64,000 bases of DNA from contig NZ_JAFFJX010000005.1 in assembly GCF_016924755.1 (NCBI RefSeq), forward strand, positions 434,001 to 498,000, in the 5' to 3' direction. Positions 32,790 through 42,334 of the stretch are shown here, piece by piece (the first letter of the stretch is position 1; each line of letters starts with the position of its first letter). The DNA is from Longitalea arenae (GTDB lineage Bacteria; Bacteroidota; Bacteroidia; Chitinophagales; Chitinophagaceae). The translations under genes and the position numbers were made by a program. The notes under the pieces are model-generated. The model ran no database searches. It saw only the letters and a list, made by a program, of their open reading frames with translations, and was not told the DNA's origin.

Positions 32790-33530
32790 ATGAAGAGTTT
32801 AACAAACAAGGTCGTATTCATTACCGGTGGAAGCCGGGGCATCGGAGCGGGTATAGCTAAACGTATGGCGGCTGCAGGCGCCGATGTGGTGATCACGTAT
32901 GTGCAATCTGCCAGTCAGGCAAAACAGGTAACCGATGAAATCACAAAGACCGGAAGTAAGGGATTGGCCCTTCAGGTTGACAGTGCTTCACCAGATGCTA
33001 TCAGCGGCGCGATAGAAAAAGCCGTTTCAACGTTTGGCCGCATCGACATCCTGGTTAATAATGCCGGTGTATATATTGCCAAACCATTGGCTGATCTAAC
33101 GCTCGCCGATTTTGAGACCAGCGTGGCAGTGAATGTGCGCGCCGTTTTTGTCGCTGCGCAAAAAGCTGCTCAATACATGCAGTCCGGTGGCCGCATTATC
33201 ACCATTGGCAGTAATATGGCAGAGCGGGTGACCTTCCCGACCGGAAGCCTGTATGCCATGAGTAAATCAGCTTTAATTGGTTTAACGAAAGGACTGGCCC
33301 GTGATCTTGGTGAAAAGGGCATTACAGTGAACCTGGTACAACCGGGTCCTATCGATACCGACATGAACCCGGCGACCAGTGCGCATGCCAGTATGCTCAC
33401 CAGCGCCATGGCCGTTCAACAATATGGCAAACCGGAAGACATAGCCGAACTGGTTGCTTACCTGGCCAGTGCCGAAAGCTATTTTATGACCGGGGCTGCA
33501 TTGACTATTGACGGCGGATTTAATATCTAA
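32790..33530 (+). CDS. SDR-family oxidoreductase
   Basis: 246-residue classical short-chain dehydrogenase/reductase. FITGGSRGIGAGIA is the NAD(P)-binding motif, LVNNAGVY the structural NNAG, IITIGS supplies the catalytic Ser region, and YAMSKSAL the Tyr and Lys. The start at 32790 fits the -7 element. Its substrate is unknown. Being divergent from an HxlR regulator suggests induction by an electrophile or redox stress. A bidirectional terminator follows. Confidence 0.92.
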   Translation: MKSLTNKVVFITGGSRGIGAGIAKRMAAAGADVVITYVQSASQAKQVTDEITKTGSKGLALQVDSASPDAISGAIEKAVSTFGRIDILVNNAGVYIAKPLADLTLADFETSVAVNVRAVFVAAQKAAQYMQSGGRIITIGSNMAERVTFPTGSLYAMSKSALIGLTKGLARDLGEKGITVNLVQPGPIDTDMNPATSAHASMLTSAMAVQQYGKPEDIAELVAYLASAESYFMTGAALTIDGGFNI

Positions 33531-33644
33531 TGAGATGCTGGTATTACAGAAGGTATTCTCTGCTCACTGGTATGGTGGGATTATTACTGTTATCACCAGG
33601 CGAATTTGGCAATAACTGTGCAAACTGCAGGATGATAAGCATCA

Positions 33645-33677
33645 AAAAACCCTCACGGTATTACTGTGAGGGTTTTG
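33645..33677. terminator. Bidirectional terminator
   Basis: AAAACCCTCAC and GTGAGGGTTTT pair around GGTATTACT, between the convergent SDR gene and the small gene ending at 33840. T runs are present on both strands. The rest of the 309-bp gap shows no reading frame. Confidence 0.8.
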
Positions 33678-33839
33678 TATTTCGACATAATTGATGAGGC
33701 AGAGATAATAATGATAATAATGAAACGTTGAGAAGAGGGATTACAAAGACGAAAATGTACCTGAATCCTGCTCCCTGTAGGGCTTCACATCAAAAAATAT
33801 TTACTCCATTGGACACACTTTTTAATACCAGTAACGCTG

Positions 33840-34262
33840 TTAAACGCTTTCCCACATGGTATTTTCGGTGGCTATCACCTGCATTGTTCCGTTAGAGGAC
33901 AATGTTACATTCTTTAATGTGTACAAGCCGGGCTTACAGTTTCCTGGAACTGTTAAACCATCAACGATTGCTTCGGCCGGCAGACTGCCTCCATCACCGG
34001 CGTTAACCTTTTCAACGATTTCAATTGATTGCATCGGGCAGAAATAAAGTACCATTTTCCCGAAATTGCTTTCTAATCTAACCGGAGAAATGTTAGCTGT
34101 CACTGTTTCACCATGTGACAGTTTTTCTTCTTTCATTCTTTGTTGCAGTACATGCGGCTGAGAATAAGAAGTAATAACTACCGGTGTAGATTTTTCTGAC
34201 TCTGTGGGCTTGCCCTTTGCACCAAAGAGATTGCTGAAAAGGGAGGTGTGTTCTTTTTTCAT
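33840..34262 (-). CDS. Hypothetical protein, soluble
   Basis: 140 residues from the ATG giving MKKEHTSLFSNLFGAKGK. No signal peptide and no membrane segment. The body is mostly beta-type (VVITSYSQPHVLQQRM, VTANISPVRLESNFGKMVLYFCP, LYTLKNVTLSSNGTMQVIA). I do not recognise a family. A 16-bp palindrome lies 48 bp upstream of its start. It is the only gene between two terminators, so it is a single-gene unit. Confidence 0.65.
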   Translation of the reverse strand: MKKEHTSLFSNLFGAKGKPTESEKSTPVVITSYSQPHVLQQRMKEEKLSHGETVTANISPVRLESNFGKMVLYFCPMQSIEIVEKVNAGDGGSLPAEAIVDGLTVPGNCKPGLYTLKNVTLSSNGTMQVIATENTMWESV

Positions 34263-34309
34263 ATCTCTTAAATTTTTAGTTACTAAAAACAATACTAAAA
34301 GAGGTCATC

Positions 34310-34325
34310 TTATACGTGCGTATAA
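34310..34325. promoter_or_regulatory. Operator-like palindrome TTATACG-TG-CGTATAA
   Basis: Perfect 7-bp arms with a 2-bp centre, 48 bp upstream of the small gene starting at 34262 (minus strand). Position and symmetry suit a repressor site; the protein is unknown. Confidence 0.4.
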
Positions 34326-35079
34326 TTCTGGCTTAATAACTTATAGTTCCGATCTAAAAACAGTAAATAGGATACAGCATTGTACAATTCGTCTTTCTTC
34401 GGATCTGTTAGCGGTGTTATAAAGGTTCTAGTGCATATTATCGGCTCAAATAGGGTGGAGCTAAAAAGAGGATAATATGATTCAATGATTCTACTAAACT
34501 AGACAGCGTTTACCTGCAATTTGCTGCTTGTGTAATATTGGACTGGTGCATGCAAAAAGGTATGCTGAAACAAACTATGCTTTGATCTGGATGTTCTCAA
34601 AATGGAGATAATGACCCTGATGTGTTTCGTTAATTCGTCAATCGATCTGGTGCCTGTGTGAAGTTGTTGAATTATCTTCCCCCACTTTGCAAACACACTC
34701 GTAATGTGCATACTTCCTATGATAAAAGATCAAAAATTATGCCGGGCAAATTATCCTCACATGCTTCAATACGATCTGTTGTTCTTTTATGATTGCCTTA
34801 ATTCATTTCGTTCTGTTCTCTTGTTAAACCGTTTTGTCGTTGCCTACACTTCTTTTACCTTACGATGATTTGCTGTTAAGCGTTGGGCAAAAAACGCTGC
34901 GTCGCACGCAGTGAAAGAAGTGTTAATACATGCCTGTACTCTTCACTGCATGTATCAAACTGGCCTTAACAAAACAATTGCCGAAGGTGATATTTCTTAT
35001 TATGTCTTTCTAACCTAATTTAATCATTTTTTCTGGTAAACTAATGCATAAATCCACATTAAAATTTTTTTGCCAAAAG
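34326..35079. other. Long region without a supported gene
   Basis: About 750 bp with AT-rich composition. A 70-codon minus-strand frame (34499-34711) begins MHITSVFAKWGKIIQQ and could be a decayed or very small gene, but nothing supports it. Hairpins CTGCGT/ACGCAG (near 34897-34911) and ATACATGC/GCATGTAT (34926-34955) are present. I see no RNA gene. Confidence 0.4.
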
Positions 35080-35128
35080 CAGAAAGGCATCACCCCGCGG
35101 TAAATGAAAAAGGGGCAATGCCTTTCTG
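35080..35128 (-). terminator. Terminator of S9 peptidase gene
   Basis: CAGAAAGGCAT (35080-35090) pairs with ATGCCTTTCTG (35118-35128), with inner CCCC/GGGG; the minus strand then has a T-rich tail. It lies 24 bp after the stop codon. Confidence 0.65.
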
Positions 35129-35151
35129 GTGTATTGGTGCTAACAGTTAGT

Positions 35152-37227
35152 CTACTCAACAGGAATACTTTCCTCTTTCTCGCCGAAAACATATTTGTTA
35201 AACCATAGCCAGTTGTGCCAAACGGCTGCTAATCTTTCTTTGGGTTTACTGATGCTATGTCCGAACCCTTTGTAAACGATGAGTCGCGAGGGCACTTTGC
35301 GATCCTGCAAACCGCGATATAATTCATAGGCATTCGGAATGGGTACACGCTTGTCGAATTCGCCATGTTGGATGAGCGTAGGCGTAGTTGCCTGGTTAAT
35401 GTTTGTCATCGGCGATGTTTTAAGATAGATCTCCATATCGTTCCAGGGAGTGTTCTGCAAATATTCGCGCGTAAATGGCGTTATGTCAGTGTTTACATAG
35501 TATGTCACCCAGTTTGAAATGCCCGCGCCTACCGAGATGGCTTTGAAAATATGGGTGTTGGTGGTTAAGAAAGCCGAGATATATCCTCCCTGGCTCCAGC
35601 CCATGGCGCCCATCCGCGCCGTATCGATCAAACCTTTGCTGTTTAAGTATTCTACGCCGCTCACTACATCCCACATATCACCCACGCCGAGGTTACGCAC
35701 GTTCAGGGAACGGAACTTTTCTCCGTAGCCGGCACTGCCCCGGTAATTCACCCGCAGCACCAACGCGCCTTTCTCTACCCATTGAATGAGTGGATATACA
35801 TATGCCGCCGTAGGATCCGGAATATCGGTTCCGGTTGGACCGCCATGGATCAATACCAACAGCGGGTATTTCTTTTTCGGGTCATAACTGGCCGGTTTCG
35901 ATAGGACGCCTTCGATAGTTATACCGTCCCTGCTTTTCCATTGAATGACCTCACTCACGGGTGTCTTCCAGCCAGCAAGCTGTTCCGTGAAATTGGTGAT
36001 CTTTTTCAGCGGTTGCCTGAATATGCCCGTATAACAATCGGTCATTTCATTATAATTCCGGGCGAGCAGTGCAATTTTATCGGTGTTCCTGCTGAAAGAG
36101 ATCGCCATGGAAAGATCATAGGGGAGATCAACCACCTTCGTTTTACCTGTCTTGGTATCTACGGTGAACAGTTTCTGTTTGGTTTTTTCGAGCGCGCTGA
36201 GAAATAAGCCGTGTTTGTTCCAATCTACAATTGACCGGTATTCGTCGAGATCAGTGGCAATTTCCCGGCTGCTTTTCGTTTCCATATCATAGACGAACAA
36301 GCGATTGTTCTTATAATAGTCTGAAATACTGTCATTCACCGGGCTTTGATACACGAATGCCTTTCCGTCGGGACTCCAGCGGCCGATAAAATCGCCGGTA
36401 GGGTTGCGCACCAGGGTATCCACTTTTTTGGTGGCGATGGTAAGCAGCGCTATATCGGATGTAATGCCCGACAGGATGAGCGGATCACGCTGTTTGGTAA
36501 AGAGGATCTGTTTTCCATCGGGGCTCCAGGCATAATTGCCCACCGTGAAATGGCCACCGGTAAGCCTTTTAGCTACCGGCAGGACCATGCAATCTGATCT
36601 TTTCAATGCCGCCGTATCTTTCTTCGCCGTATCTTTTTTAGTGTCGTAACAGGGAAGATGACCGGCCATTACCACAGAGTCATAACTGAAATCGAGCAGC
36701 CACAGATGCCGGTGTTTGTATTCTTCTCCCTCCACGCCAAAAGCGCCATACCGGTCCTTAAGCGTCTTTTCCTGTTTGTTGTCGGGTTCTGTTTTCAGCA
36801 GGGCGATCTGTGTTCCGGTATTGTTCCAGCCATAACTTAAGATCCCTTCCTCTTCTTTGGTCACCTGCAGGGCTTCGCCCCCGGCTACAGCAATAATATA
36901 CAGCTGCGTCTTATCGCCCCGGTCGGCCAAAAAGCTCACGAATCTGCTATCGGGTGTAAAACGGGCAGCATAGCTGCTTCCTTTGACGGTACGGGTAAGC
37001 TGCACCGGTGCTTCTCCATCGCGGCTCATCCACAGTTCTGCATCATAGGCATTATCGGCCCAGTCGGTTGTATTGACCGAATAAACGATGGTTCTGCCAT
37101 CGGGTGAGATCACAGGTTCACCGATCCTTTTCAGGCTTAACCATTTTTCGAAAGAAACAGAAGCGCCTTTTTGCGCCAGAATGGTAGTTGGTAAAAAGAT
37201 AAAAAGCAAGAGGAGAAGGCGTGTCAT
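35152..37227 (-). CDS. Secreted S9-family (prolyl oligopeptidase-type) serine peptidase
   Basis: 691 residues with a signal peptide (LLLLLFIFLPTTILAQ). An N-terminal beta-propeller is recognisable by repeats such as VISPDGRTIVYSVN, FTPDSRFVSFLAD, WSPDGKQILFTK and WSPDGKAFVYQS. The C-terminal alpha/beta-hydrolase domain has GWSQGGY with Ser545, EFDKRVP with Asp625 and GFGHS with His657. These enzymes cleave short peptides, often after Pro or Ala (DPP/acylaminoacyl-peptidase type). It is a single transcription unit with its own terminator, divergent from the MscS gene. Confidence 0.93.
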   Translation of the reverse strand: MTRLLLLLFIFLPTTILAQKGASVSFEKWLSLKRIGEPVISPDGRTIVYSVNTTDWADNAYDAELWMSRDGEAPVQLTRTVKGSSYAARFTPDSRFVSFLADRGDKTQLYIIAVAGGEALQVTKEEEGILSYGWNNTGTQIALLKTEPDNKQEKTLKDRYGAFGVEGEEYKHRHLWLLDFSYDSVVMAGHLPCYDTKKDTAKKDTAALKRSDCMVLPVAKRLTGGHFTVGNYAWSPDGKQILFTKQRDPLILSGITSDIALLTIATKKVDTLVRNPTGDFIGRWSPDGKAFVYQSPVNDSISDYYKNNRLFVYDMETKSSREIATDLDEYRSIVDWNKHGLFLSALEKTKQKLFTVDTKTGKTKVVDLPYDLSMAISFSRNTDKIALLARNYNEMTDCYTGIFRQPLKKITNFTEQLAGWKTPVSEVIQWKSRDGITIEGVLSKPASYDPKKKYPLLVLIHGGPTGTDIPDPTAAYVYPLIQWVEKGALVLRVNYRGSAGYGEKFRSLNVRNLGVGDMWDVVSGVEYLNSKGLIDTARMGAMGWSQGGYISAFLTTNTHIFKAISVGAGISNWVTYYVNTDITPFTREYLQNTPWNDMEIYLKTSPMTNINQATTPTLIQHGEFDKRVPIPNAYELYRGLQDRKVPSRLIVYKGFGHSISKPKERLAAVWHNWLWFNKYVFGEKEESIPVE

Positions 37228-37415
37228 ATGTTGATGGTTTTTTTAAATGTACAAAAAAGCGCAGGCGGCCCCGGTTATAAAGTGATAAGTGGAATGGTAT
37301 TTGGCGGGGCCTATTTTCCCCAATACGACGCCATGCTGTAATCGATGGCTTACAATGACCGGTGGCACTGATTTATACGGATTATAGCTTACAGGGATCA
37401 AAAAAGATATCCGTT

Positions 37416-38237
37416 ATGGAAAAATGGTTTGTTTTATTAAGGGAAAAGCTGGAATCGTGGCTGGTGATGTTTATAAAAATGTTGCCTAACCTGGTACTGG
37501 CGATCCTGATCTTTATCGCTTTCTTTTTCCTGGCCCGGCTCCTGCGCAGGACCTTGTACAATATCCTGCTCAGGGTATCGCGGCAGCCGTCTATCAGCGG
37601 GTTGTTTGCCAGCATCTTTTTTATCGTGGTGCTTTTTGTTGGACTATTCATCAGCCTGCAATTGTTGCATCTTGATAAAACCATCGCCTCGCTGTTGGCC
37701 GGCGCAGGTATTATCGGACTGGCCCTGGGTTTTGCTTTCCAGGACCTGACAGCCAATTTTATTTCCGGCGTGTTTATCATTTTCAGAAAACCCTTCGATG
37801 TGGGCAATATCATCGATACCAATGGCTTTACCGGGATCGTTGAGGAAATACAATTGCGCTCTACTACCATCCGCACCTTCCAGGGCCTGCATATTATGCT
37901 GCCGAACAAAGATATTTTCCAGAAGCCGATCACTAATTATTCGCTGAGTGGTAAAAGACGCATCGATGTGGTGTTAAACCTGCCTGGCAGATCGAACCTG
38001 GCCCAGACAGAACAGCAAATCCGGAACGCGCTCACTGGTATCAGGGAAGTGAAGGATGACAGAATAGAGATACTATTCACCGATTACAACGGCGACACCG
38101 TGAAAATGGAGGTACATTGCTGGATTGACAATACGATTGAAATGGGCTTTATAAATACCCGCGATAAAATATTACGGCAGGTGCATTCAGCCGTTACGCA
38201 AGGGCAAAGTTCTCAGCCTGCCAACTCTACCCCATGA
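37416..38237 (+). CDS. MscS-family mechanosensitive channel
   Basis: 273 residues from the ATG giving MEKWFVLLREKLESW. Three membrane segments are visible (LVLAILIFIAFFFLARLL; IFFIVVLFVGLFISLQLL; IASLLAGAGIIGLALGFAFQDLTANFISG), the last being the pore-lining TM3 with small residues. The beta domain follows (PFDVGNIIDTNGFTGIVEEI, LPNKDIFQKPITNYS). It releases solutes under hypo-osmotic stress. The longer frame from 37362 adds 18 residues with no family support. Confidence 0.92.
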   Translation: MEKWFVLLREKLESWLVMFIKMLPNLVLAILIFIAFFFLARLLRRTLYNILLRVSRQPSISGLFASIFFIVVLFVGLFISLQLLHLDKTIASLLAGAGIIGLALGFAFQDLTANFISGVFIIFRKPFDVGNIIDTNGFTGIVEEIQLRSTTIRTFQGLHIMLPNKDIFQKPITNYSLSGKRRIDVVLNLPGRSNLAQTEQQIRNALTGIREVKDDRIEILFTDYNGDTVKMEVHCWIDNTIEMGFINTRDKILRQVHSAVTQGQSSQPANSTP

Positions 38238-38259
38238 ACGGTGGCCTGTGCATACATAT

Positions 38260-39123
38260 TTATCCATTGATGATGGATCCACCGTTGGGGTGCAATACCT
38301 GTCCGGTCATATAAGAAGCATCCTTCGAAGCCAGAAAGAGATAACTGGGGGCTACTTCAACCGGTTCACCGGCCCTTTGTAAGGGCGTATCTTCTCCATG
38401 ATGTTTATTGCTTTCTGCATCGAAGCTGCTCATGGCGAGCGGGGTCCAGATGGGCCCGGGCGCAACACCGTTCACCCTGATCTCTTTTTCTACCAGGCTG
38501 GAAGAAAGGCTGCGTGTAAATGCGACAATTGCACCTTTGGTGGCGGAATAATCGAGCAGATCGCGATGACCCATGTAGGCCGTTACAGAAGTGGTATTGA
38601 TGATTGCGCTGCCTTTTGGCATATGCGGCACCGCCGCTTTAGTGATCCAGATCATGGCAAATACATTCACCTGGAAAGTGCGAATGAGGTTTTCTGTTTT
38701 AATGTCTTCAATACTTTCGGTATGGTGCTGGGTGCCTGCATTGTTCACAAGGATATCGATACGGCCATACTCTTTAACGGTAGTTTCAACCAGTTGCCGG
38801 CAAAAATCTTCCTGGCTGATATCACCCTGGATCAGCAGGGCTTCACCGCCATATTTTTCAATAATGGCTTTTGTATTCTGCGCGTCTTCTTCACCTTTAT
38901 AATAATTGATGGCAACTTTGGCCCCTTCTTTCGCAAACAGAATAGCTACTGCTTTACCGATGCCGCTGCCGCCACCGGTGATAAGGGCTATTTTGCCTTT
39001 GAGTTTTCCACTGGCTACATAATGTACATCATCAACCACCGGTTGATGCTCCATTTGTTTTTCAGTGGTTATTGCCGATTCCTTTTCTGCTGTTGCATTG
39101 TTGGCTGTATGGTTCGGTTGCAT
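38260..39123 (-). CDS. SDR-family oxidoreductase (YghA-type)
   Basis: 287-residue classical SDR with an N-terminal extension of about 45 residues before ALITGGGSGIGKAVA. NNAGTQHH, YSATKGAIVAFT and GPIWTPLA follow. The extension plus GPIWTPL is typical of the E. coli YghA and Bacillus YhdF/GsiB-neighbour group, which is linked to general stress. It is 10 bp downstream of the FAD/Rieske gene and probably in one operon with it. Confidence 0.92.
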   Translation of the reverse strand: MQPNHTANNATAEKESAITTEKQMEHQPVVDDVHYVASGKLKGKIALITGGGSGIGKAVAILFAKEGAKVAINYYKGEEDAQNTKAIIEKYGGEALLIQGDISQEDFCRQLVETTVKEYGRIDILVNNAGTQHHTESIEDIKTENLIRTFQVNVFAMIWITKAAVPHMPKGSAIINTTSVTAYMGHRDLLDYSATKGAIVAFTRSLSSSLVEKEIRVNGVAPGPIWTPLAMSSFDAESNKHHGEDTPLQRAGEPVEVAPSYLFLASKDASYMTGQVLHPNGGSIING

Positions 39124-39133
39124 CGTAATACGT

Positions 39134-40681
39134 TTAATGGTTTGCTGGTGAAACGGTTCCGGTTTCCAGGTTGATCTTTTCCAGGTCTTTGTCGGCCGGC
39201 CCTGTCAGCACTTTTCCGCTGGCATCGTACCTTGCGCCATGGCAGGGGCAATCCCAGGTCTTTTCCGTAATATTCCATGCTACGGTACATTTCATATGGG
39301 TGCACCGCGGGTTGATCGCATAGAGCTGACCACTTTCATCTTTATACAAGGCAACGGTGTGTCCTTCCAGTTGAACGATCTTTCCTTCGCCCGGTGCGAT
39401 CTCGGCAATGGCATCTATTTTTTCCCTGGCAAAAAATCCGGTGATCAATTGTTTGGCCACATCCACGTTCTCTTTTACAAAACTGGTAAAACCTGCTACG
39501 GGTTTTATGCGGTTGGGATCGAACAGCTTGATGCCTGGATTTTCCTTGTTTAAAACGATGTCGCTGAGTATGCGGGCGGCCACGGTGCTATAGGTCATGC
39601 CATTGCCGCCAAAACCGGTTGCCACCAGTATTTTGCCGGGGTTACCGGGCAGGTGACCGATATAGGGAAGCCCATCTGCCGGTTCAAAATATTGTGACGA
39701 CCATCTGTACGCGATCTCCTGCACATTGAAATGGGACCTAATGTGGCTTTCCAGTGTATTAAATGAAGCATTTGTATTATCGGTATGGGCAGTTTTGTGG
39801 TCTTCACCGCCTACGATCAGGTAAGGCTCGCCATCTATCATTTGTGTTCTGTAATAATGATATGGATCGTACATATCGTAGCTGAGATCGGCCGGGTAGC
39901 TTTTGTCGGTGAGGCGAACGGCCATGGCATAAGACCGGTAGGGGGCGCAACGCAGGTGTAACAGGTTTATACCGGGTGGGATATGCGTAGCATAGATCAG
40001 CCATCCGGCCTGAATATCGCCGGCATCGGTTTTAATGATCACCGGATCGGTATTCTCTGTATCGTGTACGCGGCACTGTTCCAGGATCGATCCACCCGCT
40101 TCTTCAAACGCTTTGGCCAGGGCCAGTACATATCGTAGCGGGTGAAATTTAGCCTGCTGTTTTACTTCAATGGCCTTGTTAAATGGAATGGGCAGCGGAA
40201 TGGCAGTAACGTAGGCGGCTGGCACGCCGGCTTCGAGGGTTGCTTTTCTGATGGCTTCCAACTCTTCGCTTTGTTTGTCGTTTTGTGAATACAGATAGGC
40301 GCTGGCTTCTTCAAAACCACAATCGATCTGATACCGGGCAATGTTGGCTTTAATGTCGTTTATGGCGCCGCGTGTAGCCTGCGCTACGAGATTGGCGTTA
40401 TCTTTACCAAAATCGTTGGCAATGGTGTTGTAAGGTGTATCGAGCAGCGTATTAAGGTGGGCGGTGGTGCCGCCGGTAGTACCATAACATAAAGAATGGG
40501 CTTCGATCAGGAGGCACTGTAAGCCGGCCTGCTGCAGCATCAAAGCCGTGCTGATGCCGGTAATACCGCCGCCGGCAATTACAACATCGTACCTTTTCCC
40601 TGTTATAACGGGTCGAGTAGGAATATATGTGGTAGCCGTTTGTTGCCAAAGACTTATGTTGGCGCCGTCCCTTGCTATCAT
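39134..40681 (-). CDS. FAD-dependent oxidoreductase with C-terminal Rieske domain
   Basis: 515 residues from the ATG giving MIARDGANISLWQQ. The DAO-type flavin domain has VVIAGGGITGISTALML near the N-terminus and a second substrate/FAD segment (ATGFGGNGMTYSTVAARIL). The C-terminal 80 residues are a Rieske domain: Cys460-x-His462 and Cys478-x-Cys480-His481 bind a [2Fe-2S] cluster (CTHMKCTVAW; CPCHGARYD). The fusion matches the YhfW-like family. Substrate is unknown. It lies in a minus-strand run with another DAO-type enzyme and an SDR. Confidence 0.93.
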   Translation of the reverse strand: MIARDGANISLWQQTATTYIPTRPVITGKRYDVVIAGGGITGISTALMLQQAGLQCLLIEAHSLCYGTTGGTTAHLNTLLDTPYNTIANDFGKDNANLVAQATRGAINDIKANIARYQIDCGFEEASAYLYSQNDKQSEELEAIRKATLEAGVPAAYVTAIPLPIPFNKAIEVKQQAKFHPLRYVLALAKAFEEAGGSILEQCRVHDTENTDPVIIKTDAGDIQAGWLIYATHIPPGINLLHLRCAPYRSYAMAVRLTDKSYPADLSYDMYDPYHYYRTQMIDGEPYLIVGGEDHKTAHTDNTNASFNTLESHIRSHFNVQEIAYRWSSQYFEPADGLPYIGHLPGNPGKILVATGFGGNGMTYSTVAARILSDIVLNKENPGIKLFDPNRIKPVAGFTSFVKENVDVAKQLITGFFAREKIDAIAEIAPGEGKIVQLEGHTVALYKDESGQLYAINPRCTHMKCTVAWNITEKTWDCPCHGARYDASGKVLTGPADKDLEKINLETGTVSPANH

Positions 40682-40782
40682 AACATGTTTTATCAAAATA
40701 CCTGCAAATTTCATCCTGCAGGAAGAACATGTATGATGTAGAAAAAGGAAGCTATACAGGGAAAAAATTCCCCAGCAGGAAT

Positions 40783-41985
40783 TCAGGGCCGGTTAAAACC
40801 AAATAAGCGCGCATCGTCGTTGGATTTCCCCAGTGCGAGCTGCGTAATGATCTGGGCAGCGATAATGCTGAAGGTGATGCCATTGCCACCGAGGCCAAGG
40901 GCAAAATAAGTATGTGGTTTGCCGGGCAGGTTACCAATATAAGGCAATCCATCTTTGGTAGAAGCAAAAACGCCGGCCCATTTAAAATCCGTTCTGAATG
41001 GTATAGCGGGAAACAGTTTGTGAAAGGCTTGCTCCAGTGACCGGGCTTTTGCATGAAGGGCTTTGTCGCGGCGCCGGGGATCGGAAAAATCATCGTCTTT
41101 GCCGCCTATGAGAATGCGGTTATCTTCTGTGGTGCGCAGGTATAAATAAGGCCGGTTGGTTTCCCAGATCAATGCATTTTGGTGCCAGTGATGATCGGTG
41201 GAATAGGGCTCGCTGATAATGGCGTAGGTGGAATGCAGGGTTTGCACTTTTTGCGAAATATAGCGTGCCGATTCATAACCGCAGGCAATAACCAGTTTAC
41301 GGGCTTTGATCTTTTTTCCGGTATTGGTGATCAATTCAACGCCGCGTTTGTTTTCCGCGACATGCGTGATGGCGGTATGATCGTAGACTTCCAGTCCCAG
41401 TTGTTTGCATTGGTGTAATAGGGCGTGGGTGAGGCTATATGCCTTTACTTCTGCGGCATCACGGGAAAGCAGGGCCGCTTCTTTTTCAAAGCCAAACCAG
41501 TTTTTAATGGCGTTTTTGTCGAGCCATTGCAAGGCAATGCCAATTTGTTTGCGGAGCTGAAATTCTTTTTTGAGAAGGGATACATCTTTTTTGTAGGAGG
41601 CATATTGCAGACTGGGTCTTTTGCTGAAAGCCACTTCAGGCCATCGGCTGCAGATGGCTTCCAGGTCGGCTATGGCTTTCAGGCAAAGCAGGTAACTTCT
41701 AACGGCATCGCGTTCGCCACGCAACCTGATCAGATCTGTTAACGGAGTGTCGATCTCATATTGCAGTAAGGCGGTGCTGGCAGCCGTACTGCCCATACCA
41801 ACGTGACGTTTGTCTACAACAACGGTCTTAAAGCCGGCATGGCAAAGATGCCAGGCTGCCAAGGCGCCGCTGATGCCTGCACCCATTATAACAATATCAG
41901 TATTTATATGCTGCTGCAGGGAAGGGTAGGAGTGAATAATGCCTTTATCGAGCAACCAAAAGGGAAAATCTGATCTCAGATCCAT
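40783..41985 (-). CDS. FAD-dependent oxidoreductase (DAO family)
   Basis: 400 residues from the ATG giving MDLRSDFPFWLLDKG; the longer frame would use a TTG four codons earlier. DIVIMGAGISGALAAWHL binds FAD, VVVDKRHVGMGSTAAST follows, and the C-terminal GLGGNGITFSIIAAQII matches the neighbouring FAD/Rieske enzyme. It lacks the Rieske domain. The two enzymes are paralogues (shared LPYIGNLPG/LPYIGHLPG segment), 102 bp apart on the same strand. Confidence 0.9.
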   Translation of the reverse strand: MDLRSDFPFWLLDKGIIHSYPSLQQHINTDIVIMGAGISGALAAWHLCHAGFKTVVVDKRHVGMGSTAASTALLQYEIDTPLTDLIRLRGERDAVRSYLLCLKAIADLEAICSRWPEVAFSKRPSLQYASYKKDVSLLKKEFQLRKQIGIALQWLDKNAIKNWFGFEKEAALLSRDAAEVKAYSLTHALLHQCKQLGLEVYDHTAITHVAENKRGVELITNTGKKIKARKLVIACGYESARYISQKVQTLHSTYAIISEPYSTDHHWHQNALIWETNRPYLYLRTTEDNRILIGGKDDDFSDPRRRDKALHAKARSLEQAFHKLFPAIPFRTDFKWAGVFASTKDGLPYIGNLPGKPHTYFALGLGGNGITFSIIAAQIITQLALGKSNDDARLFGFNRP

Positions 41986-42334
41986 CTGTAGTAACAATTT
42001 TGGGTGAAAGGCGCATGATGTATGTTACAAGCTACAAGACTGATAGCAGTCACAGCAGGCAGTGAAAAGAACATGCCAGTGGCCGGTGGCATATCATTTG
42101 AAACGGGTGAATATGATAAACTTGTATGAATAAAAGGATCCGTTCTCGATAAAAAAAAGATCGAACCAATAATTCTGCAAACAGTGTGGGAAAGCGGCAT
42201 TTGGGTGGCCATAATAAGGGCTCAAGCAAGCCGCATTTGGCATTCAGGTTAGGGCCTGGAGTGGGCAAGTTCTTGCTCAATTTGAGGCGAGTCGACATAC
42301 ATAACTTTTTCTTATTATAATTGGATGTACCATC

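Noticed and set aside
34499-34711. 70-codon minus-strand frame (MHITSVFAKWGKIIQQ...)
   Set aside because: No recognisable motif; it might be a decayed gene but nothing in the sequence supports it.
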